The position numbers and the translations under genes are program-made. Shown one piece after another: positions 6,913 to 11,724 of a stretch of 11,724 nucleotides of DNA; the first letter of the stretch is position 1, and the number at the start of each line of letters is the position of its first letter. Below the pieces are notes generated by a model, which made no database searches, was not told the origin of the DNA, and worked only from the letters and a program-made list of their open reading frames with translations. Source of the stretch: Gammaproteobacteria bacterium (GTDB lineage Bacteria > Pseudomonadota > Gammaproteobacteria > Pseudomonadales > Azotimanducaceae_A); contig JAPPKV010000266.1 in assembly GCA_028819775.1 (NCBI GenBank), forward strand, positions 1 to 11,724, given 5' to 3'.

Positions 6913-7815
6913 CTAGAAGACCGACAGAACCTCTGTCTCGACCCGCTGTATGGCTGGCGTACTGTTCCCAAAGCCGCACAGCATGATCTCGTCCGCCCCG
7001 GCTTCGATGTAGCCGCCCAGATAGTCCTGGATCGCGTTGACGGTGCCATAGCAGTACCAGGGCTGACCCGGTGACTTCTTCCACTCTTCGTCGGTGTCGA
7101 ACACCCGGGTCGGCAGGCAGACGGTGCGGCGGACTTCGGCTGGATCGCGCCCGCAGTCCTCACAGTGGCGATCGATCGCCTGCTGCTTCCGTTTATATAC
7201 GTCCACACCGCCGGGGTGCCAGAAGTCGAGGTTGCTGGTATCGCCATAGCGCGCACAGGTCCTCAAGGTGCGCTTTTCGCCGTTGCCGCCGATCAAGATG
7301 GGGATCGCTTTGCCCTGGGCGGTTCGAGGCGACATGGGCGCGTCGTTCAACTGGTAGTACTTGCCGGAGTAGCTCACATACTCCTCCGGATCCTTGGTGA
7401 GCAGTAGGCGGATCAACTGCGTCGCCTCCTCCAACCGGTCACTGCGCTCCCGCAACGACGGAAAGTCCCAGCCGTAGGCCGTATGTTCCTGTTCGTACCA
7501 GGCGGCGCCCAGTCCCAGTTCCACCCGACCGCCCGAAATGTGATCGAGGGTGGTCGCGATCTTTGCCAGGAGTGCCGGGTTACGGTAGGTATTCCCTGTC
7601 GCGAGAATACCGAGACGTACCCGGTCAGTGACCATCGCCACCGCCGAGAGCAGCGTCCAGCCCTCCATGGCCCAACCATGGCCGCCGCGCCCGGGCGGCA
7701 TGAAGTGATCGGAAAGCCACAGGCTATGCCAGCGCCCCGCTTCCACCGTCTTCGCCACGGCGGCAACGTCGGACCACCGTGTGTTGTATTGACTCATCTG
7801 TACGCCGAATTTCAT
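6913..7815 (-). CDS. LLM-class flavin/F420-dependent oxidoreductase
   Basis: This 300-residue protein belongs to the bacterial luciferase-like TIM-barrel superfamily, whose members use FMN or F420. It begins MKFGVQMSQYNTRWSDVA and carries SLWLSDHFMPPG at 31-42. The segment GRVELGLGAAWYEQEH (96-111), followed by AYGWDFPS, is the signature of the Rv1855c-like group often annotated as probable F420-dependent oxidoreductase. The sequence alone does not decide between F420 and FMN. ATG 7815 is preceded on its strand by AGGAG about 6 nt upstream, a clear ribosome site. It starts 41 bp after the aroA stop on the same strand, so the two are probably co-transcribed. The link to aroA may be regulatory rather than biochemical. 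Substrate is unknown. Confidence 0.9.
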   Translation of the reverse strand: MKFGVQMSQYNTRWSDVAAVAKTVEAGRWHSLWLSDHFMPPGRGGHGWAMEGWTLLSAVAMVTDRVRLGILATGNTYRNPALLAKIATTLDHISGGRVELGLGAAWYEQEHTAYGWDFPSLRERSDRLEEATQLIRLLLTKDPEEYVSYSGKYYQLNDAPMSPRTAQGKAIPILIGGNGEKRTLRTCARYGDTSNLDFWHPGGVDVYKRKQQAIDRHCEDCGRDPAEVRRTVCLPTRVFDTDEEWKKSPGQPWYCYGTVNAIQDYLGGYIEAGADEIMLCGFGNSTPAIQRVETEVLSVF

Positions 7816-7856
7816 GGCGACTCCTGTGCTTGGTTTGTTCTTCCCATTCCCATGGC

Positions 7857-9140
7857 TCAATGTGACCCGTCGGGCCGGCACACGCGGTCGAAGTCCTCCC
7901 AGTAGTCGGCGTAGGTCTTCGCCACGCAGTCGGCCCCGCGGATCACGCAGCCGCCGACCTTGCTGGCAACCACGGACAACGCCATGGCCATGCGGTGGTC
8001 CTCGTAGGTGTCGAAGCCCGCTGGTCGGAGGGCGCCGGCAGGGTGAATGGTCATCGCGGCATCGAACTCTTCGACGCGTACGCCGGCCTTGCGCAACTCG
8101 TTCGCGCCGCAGGCGATCCGGTCGCACTCCTTGACGCGCAGTGTGGCGAGTCCCGTGATGTGCGTGGCCGTTGGCAGGAACGGCGCCATCGCCATGAGGG
8201 TCGGCGCGGCGTCGGGCATGTCGACCATGTCGGCGTCGCCAACGGGCCTAGGTGATGCAGGTCCTTTGATCGTGACTTGATCCTCGGCACGCGAGACCTC
8301 GGCGCCCATGCGTTCGCAGAGACCGAGGAAGGCGTAGTCGCCTTGACGGGTGGAGTCGCCGAGGTTCGTGAGGGTGATGCGCCCGCCGTGCAGCGTTGCC
8401 AGGGCCGCGTGATAGGTCGCGGCGGAGGCGTCGCCTTCGATCAGGATGTTCCCGCCCTGGTACGTTCCCGCGGGCACGACCACGGTGGTGTCTTCGAGCG
8501 TCTGCACGCGAACACCCCGTTTGGCCATCTCCGTCGTCGTGACCCCGATATACGAGGCACTCGTCCGCGCGCCTTTCAAGGCGATGGCCAGACCGGATGG
8601 CAACCCCGGGGCCGACAGCATGAGTCCCGAGAGATACTGGCTGGTGACGTCGGTGACGAGGGTGGTCTTGGGAATCGGACAGGCGGGGCCAGTGACCGCG
8701 ATCGGCAAGCGACCCTCGTTCGACTCGATCCTGCACCCAATGGTCCGAAGCGCCTCGAGCAGATCGGCGTTCGGGCGTTGGTGGAGTTGCCGGTGGCCCG
8801 TGAATCGGGTCGTCGAGGTACGCAAGGCGGCATGGGCCAGAAGCAGGCGCAGGGTTACGCCGCTCATGCCCAGATCGAGAACCACATCCGATGCGAACGG
8901 CACCGCCGGCGGCGTCAGCCAGGCGGACTTGCCCTGGCGCACGACCCGCACGCCAACCCGTCGCAGCGCCTCGAACATGACATCGACATCGTCGCACCGC
9001 GGTATGCCGTCCAGACGGGTCGGACCATCGGCCAGCGCGGACATGAGCAAATGGCGCAAGGCGATGGACTTGCTGCCAGGCAGGGTCACATCAGTCGCGA
9101 AGGGACTCGCGATGCGCGGAATCGTGCGCAGGTCAGTCAT
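7857..9140 (-). CDS. aroA: 3-phosphoshikimate 1-carboxyvinyltransferase (EPSP synthase)
   Basis: AroA joins phosphoenolpyruvate to shikimate 3-phosphate, the sixth step of the shikimate pathway. The 427 residues match the usual length. Visible active-site segments: LPGSKSIALR at 20-29 (K24, S25, R29), RP of LHQRPNADLLEAL (R122), DVTSQYLSG at 164-172, EGDASAATY at 235-243, DMPDAAPTL at 307-315 (catalytic D310), RVKECDR at 335-341 (K337, E338), YEDHRMAMA (D381, H382, R383) and VAKTYADY (K408). The loop that reads GNAGTAMRP in E. coli is GMSGVTLRL here (91-99), an unusual change. ATG 9140 has only a weak upstream GGGAA. The gene is not in the common serC-tyrA-aroA-cmk-rpsA setting of gammaproteobacteria; it lies between a small HTH gene and an LLM oxidoreductase gene. 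It could be housekeeping or a diverged paralogue. Confidence 0.93.
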   Translation of the reverse strand: MTDLRTIPRIASPFATDVTLPGSKSIALRHLLMSALADGPTRLDGIPRCDDVDVMFEALRRVGVRVVRQGKSAWLTPPAVPFASDVVLDLGMSGVTLRLLLAHAALRTSTTRFTGHRQLHQRPNADLLEALRTIGCRIESNEGRLPIAVTGPACPIPKTTLVTDVTSQYLSGLMLSAPGLPSGLAIALKGARTSASYIGVTTTEMAKRGVRVQTLEDTTVVVPAGTYQGGNILIEGDASAATYHAALATLHGGRITLTNLGDSTRQGDYAFLGLCERMGAEVSRAEDQVTIKGPASPRPVGDADMVDMPDAAPTLMAMAPFLPTATHITGLATLRVKECDRIACGANELRKAGVRVEEFDAAMTIHPAGALRPAGFDTYEDHRMAMALSVVASKVGGCVIRGADCVAKTYADYWEDFDRVCRPDGSH

Positions 9141-9264
9141 GGCTGGAGATTCCCGAGGCGCCCTGCGGCTAGACGCCTTGAGCGTGCTTTATGCTCACAC
9201 GCAGGTTGTAGTTGGAACAACGCATCGAATTACTCTTGAACGGCTCGTGTACTCACGAGACGCG
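9141..9264 (-). promoter_or_regulatory. Upstream region of aroA
   Basis: The 124-bp gap between the HTH gene stop and the aroA start is less GC-rich than the genes around it. GCATAAAG-like sequence (minus strand, near 9189-9196) is a possible -10 area, but no matching -35 is convincing. No leader-peptide or riboswitch pattern was recognised. Confidence 0.35.
9244..9259. terminator. Short hairpin just after the HTH gene
   Basis: CTCGTG (9244-9249) and CACGAG (9254-9259) form a perfect 6-bp stem with a TACT loop (AGTA on the minus strand). It begins 5 nt after the stop codon of the HTH gene in the transcript. There is no T-run, so terminator function is only suggested by position. Confidence 0.4.
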
Positions 9265-9519
9265 CTAGGCTCTTGCCTTCATCGGCTGGGCCGCCTTCGG
9301 TGGCTTTGAATCGTGCTTCTTGCCGGGACCCTCCCCGAACTTGTGGCGCAGCGTATACCAACTGGGGTAGGGGATCGGCCGGGGACCCTTCTTGGAGGTC
9401 CAGAAACGTACGACACGGCCGTCCGATAGCCGCAGTGCCTTGGCGACGTCCTTGTTGGAAAGGCCCTTGCTGTCCATCCACTGGCGCAGTTCCTGAGGTG
9501 TCGGTGGGTACTTCTTCAT
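9265..9519 (-). CDS. Small helix-turn-helix DNA-binding protein
   Basis: The 84-residue protein opens with TPQELRQWMDSKGL (7-20), the usual first helix of Cro/CI-type (XRE-like) domains. The likely HTH is SNKDVAKALR (21-30), turn LSDG, then a recognition helix GRVVRFWTSKK (34-44). It continues with PIPYPSWYTLRHKFG at 48-62 and a basic, disordered-looking tail ending KARA. ATG 9519 is preferred because the domain begins right there and GGAAAA lies about 4-5 nt upstream; the frame is open to 9642, but that part is Ser/Arg-rich and crosses the divergent promoter. It probably represses or senses something local. Divergent placement from the acyl-CoA dehydrogenase gene makes that gene and itself candidate targets, which is inference. 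The exact family is not recognised. Confidence 0.75.
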   Translation of the reverse strand: MKKYPPTPQELRQWMDSKGLSNKDVAKALRLSDGRVVRFWTSKKGPRPIPYPSWYTLRHKFGEGPGKKHDSKPPKAAQPMKARA

Positions 9520-9620
9520 CGTCTTTTCCGCGTGGGCGCCGAATGCTATCAAAAACCGCCTTGACCATGAGCACCGCGCCCGAGGCAGCGTGGGTCGACT
9601 GCTGTGCCGCGAAGGCGAAC

Positions 9621-9629
9621 TGCTACAAT
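9621..9629 (+). promoter_or_regulatory. Extended -10 promoter of the acyl-CoA dehydrogenase gene
   Basis: TGCTACAAT at 9621-9629 matches an extended -10 element (TGn then TACAAT). A -35 is weak at best (TGCTGT at 9600-9605, 18-bp spacer), as is usual for extended -10 promoters. A leader of roughly 30 nt would follow. Its purine-rich Shine-Dalgarno region (GGAGAGAGGAG, 9656-9666) ends one base before ATG 9668. Confidence 0.6.
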
Positions 9630-9667
9630 CGCCCGTCTTCATCAGTCAGCACATCGGAGAGAGGAGC

Positions 9668-10942
9668 ATGGCGGAAGCCGTCGCCGCGGACTTGGAAGCG
9701 GACCTGAACAATCTCGTCATGAGCGAGGAGGTGGAACCGCTGTACGCGGCGGTCAAAAAGTTCATCGCCGAGGACGTCGAACCCAATACGCCCGCGTATT
9801 TCGACGCCGCGTTCGAACACGGCGACCGGTGGAGCCTGTCGCCGCGCCAGGAAGACATCCTAGGAAGCCTGAAGGGCAAGGCGAAGGCCAACGGCCTGTG
9901 GAATTTCTTCCTGCCGGACGCCGACACCGGGGAGGGCCTCAAGAACCTGGACTACGCCTACATCGCGGCCGAACTCGGCAAGAATCCCATTGCCTCCGAG
10001 TGCCTGAATTGCAGTGCGCCCGACACCGGCAACATGGAGGTCCTGGAGCGCTACGGAACCCCGGAGCAAAAGGAGAAGTGGCTGAAGCCGCTCCTCGAAG
10101 GGGAAATCCGGTCCGCCTACGCCATGACCGAGCCCAACCTCGCCTCGTCCGATGCCAAGCAGATCGCCACGCACGCGCGCCTGGACGGCGACGAATGGGT
10201 GCTCAACGGGGAGAAGTTCTACATCTCCGGGGCCGGCGACAAACGCTGCAAGATCATGATCACGATGGTGCAGACCAATCCCACCGCGGCCCCGCACCGT
10301 CAGCAGTCGCAGATTCTCGTCCCCACGGACAACCCGGGGGTCGAGATCATCGAGCCCATGACCGTGTTCGGCCGCGACGACGCGCCCCATGGTCACATGC
10401 ACCTGAAGTTCAACGATGCCCGGGTGCCGAAGGAGAACATCCTGCTCGGCGAAGGCCGCGGCTTCGAGATCTCCCAAGGGCGCCTGGGACCTGGGCGCAT
10501 CCACCATTGCATGCGTTCGGTGGGCCAGGCGGAGCGTGCCTTGGACCTCCTGGTTCGCCGGGGGATGTCCAGAGAGGCGTTCGGCAAGCCCCTGGTGCAA
10601 CTCGGCAAGAACCTCGAACTCGTGTCCCGTGCACGCATCGAGATCGAGGCCATGCGACTCATGGTGCTGAAGGCCGCCAAGGCCATGGATGTACTCGGCA
10701 ACCGCGAAGCCCGCATCTGGGTGCACATGTGCAAGGCAATGATCCCGGAGCGTACCTGCCAGATCATCGACCAGGCCATCCAGATGCACGGCGCTGCCGG
10801 CGTCTCGCAGTGGACGCCGCTGGCCGGAATGTACACGGGCCAACGGACGCTCCGAATCGCCGACGGGCCCGACGAGGTGCACCACCTAGTGGTCGGCCGC
10901 GCCGAGTTGCGCAAGTACGACGAGAACTTCGGGCGTGCCTAG
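9668..10942 (+). CDS. Acyl-CoA dehydrogenase, ACAD10/ACAD11-like
   Basis: This 424-residue FAD enzyme would oxidise an acyl-CoA to the trans-2-enoyl-CoA in fatty-acid or side-chain degradation, passing electrons to ETF. The N-terminal helical domain covers about 20-145. The middle beta domain begins at SAYAMTEPNLASSDA (149-163) and includes NGEKFYISGAGD at 180-191. The C-terminal helical domain carries GRLGPGRIHHCMRS at 271-284, typical of ACAD10/11-like proteins, then QMHGAAGVSQ at 372-381 and ADGPDEVHH at 398-406. At the place of the MCAD catalytic glutamate (YEG) this protein has Asp399 (ADG). ATG 9668 follows a purine-rich ribosome site; the frame is open to 9590, but that would read through the promoter. 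The start lies 148 bp from that of the divergent HTH gene. Acyl chain preference cannot be told from sequence. Confidence 0.92.
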   Translation: MAEAVAADLEADLNNLVMSEEVEPLYAAVKKFIAEDVEPNTPAYFDAAFEHGDRWSLSPRQEDILGSLKGKAKANGLWNFFLPDADTGEGLKNLDYAYIAAELGKNPIASECLNCSAPDTGNMEVLERYGTPEQKEKWLKPLLEGEIRSAYAMTEPNLASSDAKQIATHARLDGDEWVLNGEKFYISGAGDKRCKIMITMVQTNPTAAPHRQQSQILVPTDNPGVEIIEPMTVFGRDDAPHGHMHLKFNDARVPKENILLGEGRGFEISQGRLGPGRIHHCMRSVGQAERALDLLVRRGMSREAFGKPLVQLGKNLELVSRARIEIEAMRLMVLKAAKAMDVLGNREARIWVHMCKAMIPERTCQIIDQAIQMHGAAGVSQWTPLAGMYTGQRTLRIADGPDEVHHLVVGRAELRKYDENFGRA

Positions 10943-10992
10943 GGGAAAGGCGGCAAGGGCGACGATGCGAAGGTACTGGTCTCGCGTAGCGT

Positions 10993-11005
10993 TGCTCTTT
11001 GAGCA
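10993..11005. repeat. Small hairpin downstream of the acyl-CoA dehydrogenase gene
   Basis: TGCTC, a TTT loop, and GAGCA form a perfect 5-bp stem about 50 bp after the stop codon at 10942. No T-run follows it, so a terminator role is doubtful. Confidence 0.35.
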
Positions 11006-11009
11006 GGCC

Positions 11010-11076
11010 ATGGGGAAGCGACCGGATGGTGTCGGCACCACTCTCCTCGACCATGGCTTCGAACCGGCTTCCCCAT
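11010..11076. repeat. Inverted repeat enclosing a hairpin (possible structured RNA or repeat element)
   Basis: ATGGGGAAGC (11010-11019) and GCTTCCCCAT (11067-11076) are perfect 10-bp inverted arms. Between them TGGTG-TCGG-CACCA (11027-11040) is a perfect 5-bp stem with a 4-nt loop. A further 7-bp inverted pair, CCAAGAA (11102-11108) and TTCTTGG (11131-11137), follows. No RNA family was recognised. Confidence 0.5.
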
Positions 11077-11290
11077 CCGACGTCGTCGCGTTTTCGGCAT
11101 CCCAAGAAATGCCTTTGGTTCTCGAGACCCTTCTTGGTCGTGAGACGTCACCGCCACAGCCCCTAGGGACCTATCGGCTGGCGGCCCTCCACTTCCGGCA
11201 AAGGAACTGCAAGCTCCCTGGACGCACTCAACTTCGGGTGTGCTAGCTGGAACGCCGCCGGTGTCCATGTCGACGCTGCTCCCGAAGGGG

Positions 11291-11305
11291 GCGAGGAAAC
11301 CTCGC
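11291..11305. repeat. GCGAGG-AAA-CCTCGC hairpin
   Basis: A perfect 6-bp GC-rich stem with a 3-nt loop lies 15 bp left of the long palindrome. It may be part of the same element. No T-run is attached. Confidence 0.45.
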
Positions 11306-11320
11306 GTTCAGCGTCTCGAC

Positions 11321-11400
11321 CGGAGTTGTCCACCCTTCGCCCACAGCGCCTCCGGTTTTTGTTGGGGACCGGCGCCATGGACGAAGCGTGGACAACTCCG
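11321..11400. repeat. 80-bp near-perfect palindrome
   Basis: CGGAGTTGTCCAC (11321-11333) and GTGGACAACTCCG (11388-11400) pair perfectly over 13 bp. Pairing continues inward: arms 11321-11350 and 11371-11400 match at 26 of 30 positions, leaving a 20-nt loop (11351-11370) in which GGT and ACC can pair. It lies 36 bp beyond the stop of the last gene on the minus strand. Possible roles are a repetitive palindromic element, a MITE remnant, the end of a mobile element, or a long transcription or processing hairpin. Confidence 0.75.
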
Positions 11401-11436
11401 CCAAGCGCCGTGCCGTTGCCGAAACGGGAAACGGGA

Positions 11437-11724
11437 CTAGGCAGCTTTCGCCATCCGCCGCCGCGGCCACTTGCCGGGCACCTCCGCCGGATCGACCAGC
11501 CCGATCCGCCGCCAGCCCGTCTCCAGCAGCCACGTCCGCGCCGCCGCCACCTCGCAGCGCCGGAACGCGTCCGCGTACTTGCCAAGCCGCGGCGGCGACC
11601 GCCCCTTCCACCCGTCGAACCAGCGCGCCCTGGCGGGCGCGTTCCCCGAGCTCGCCCCGTCCAGCACCACCGGCGGCTTCCGCCCATGACGCTCCCGGTA
11701 GTGCTTGCGCGCGTTCAGCAGCAC
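11437..11724 (-). CDS. Unrecognised protein, C-terminal part (runs off the right edge)
   Basis: The frame is open from the right edge to TAG at 11437-11439, giving 95 residues. It may start at GTG 11724 by chance, but the frame is still open at the edge, so it is treated as partial. The sequence is Arg/Trp-rich, with WFDGWKGRSPPRLGKYADAF and RTWLLETGWRRIGLVDPAEV, and ends PRRRMAKAA. I recognise no family, and no catalytic motif, membrane segment or signal is visible. Only 6 of its 95 sense codons end in A or T, mainly GCG, CGG, CTG and GGG being used. This is far more G/C-biased than ribE, for example, in the same window. That bias supports real coding and suggests separate ancestry. A long palindrome lies just downstream. 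It could belong to a mobile element. Confidence 0.55.
   Translation of the reverse strand: MLLNARKHYRERHGRKPPVVLDGASSGNAPARARWFDGWKGRSPPRLGKYADAFRRCEVAAARTWLLETGWRRIGLVDPAEVPGKWPRRRMAKAA

Larger units (their letters stand above)
10943..11436. other. Repeat-rich region without a convincing gene
   Basis: About 490 bp separate the acyl-CoA dehydrogenase stop from the last gene. Open frames exist on both strands (for example plus 10935-11246, minus 10939-11268), but they lack ribosome sites, recognisable domains and natural protein composition. The stretch instead holds several inverted repeats, listed separately. It may be a decayed mobile element or a structured repeat cluster. Confidence 0.5.

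Noticed and set aside
9860..10885. Minus-strand open frame of 341 codons opposite the acyl-CoA dehydrogenase
   Set aside because: Shadow of a well-recognised gene; no ribosome site or domain.
11055..11065. GGTTCGAAGCC on the minus strand, like a tRNA T-loop
   Set aside because: The flanking bases do not form a 5-bp T-stem and no D-arm, anticodon arm or acceptor stem can be built around it.
10935..11246. Plus-strand open frame of 103 codons after the acyl-CoA dehydrogenase
   Set aside because: GTG start overlapping the upstream gene, no ribosome site, no recognisable domain, and the region is dominated by inverted repeats.
11326..11395. TTGTCCAC and its inverse as DnaA boxes of a replication origin
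   Set aside because: They are simply the two arms of one palindrome; no further boxes, AT-rich unwinding region or replication gene is nearby.
11321..11400. Palindrome as an integron attC site
   Set aside because: The size would fit, but the ends lack the RYYYAAC and GTTRRRY core sites and no integron gene is seen.

Overview
The window is high-GC, gene-dense bacterial DNA. The best guess is an uncultured gammaproteobacterium. The riboflavin synthase closely matches the Escherichia coli type, HspQ is a proteobacterial protein, and two likely promoters carry a TACAAT -10 box. Phytanoyl-CoA-dioxygenase-like, ACAD10/11-like, amidohydrolase-2 and LLM-oxidoreductase genes side by side suggest a free-living or host-associated heterotroph with a broad catabolic repertoire. 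That habitat reading is inference.

Layout, left to right. (1) Positions 3-1175, plus strand: the tail of an unknown gene, riboflavin synthase (ribE, apparently starting at ATA) and hspQ, tightly packed as one operon. (2) Positions 1169-3353: a minus-strand metal-dependent amidohydrolase and a plus-strand D-2-hydroxyacid dehydrogenase diverge from an 82-bp region. Each overlaps its convergent neighbour by 7 bp. (3) Positions 3347-5858, minus strand: an OmpR/PhoB-type response regulator followed by a HAMP histidine kinase, separated by a leader with a strong inverted repeat. (4) Positions 5941-6774, plus strand: a PhyH-like Fe(II)/2-oxoglutarate oxygenase whose -10 box lies 6 bp before the ATG, so it may be leaderless. 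(5) Positions 6775-6912: two REP-like hairpins and an 11-bp tandem repeat between convergent genes. (6) Positions 6913-9140, minus strand: aroA (EPSP synthase with an unusual substrate-loop sequence) followed by an LLM-class flavin/F420 oxidoreductase, a likely two-gene operon. (7) Positions 9265-9519, minus strand: a small helix-turn-helix protein divergent from (8) a plus-strand ACAD10/11-like acyl-CoA dehydrogenase at 9668-10942. (9) Positions 10943-11436: about 490 bp without a convincing gene but rich in inverted repeats, including an 80-bp near-palindrome. (10) Positions 11437-11724, minus strand: an unrecognised partial gene with about 94% G/C at third codon positions, probably acquired separately.

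The genes do not form one obvious pathway. RibE supplies flavin, which the acyl-CoA dehydrogenase and perhaps the LLM enzyme use, but that link is generic. I did not find a clear new multi-gene system, CRISPR array, tRNA or rRNA. The most distinctive signals are the ATA start of ribE, the hairpin over a candidate kinase start, the altered AroA loop, and the palindrome-rich boundary before the compositionally odd right-hand gene.
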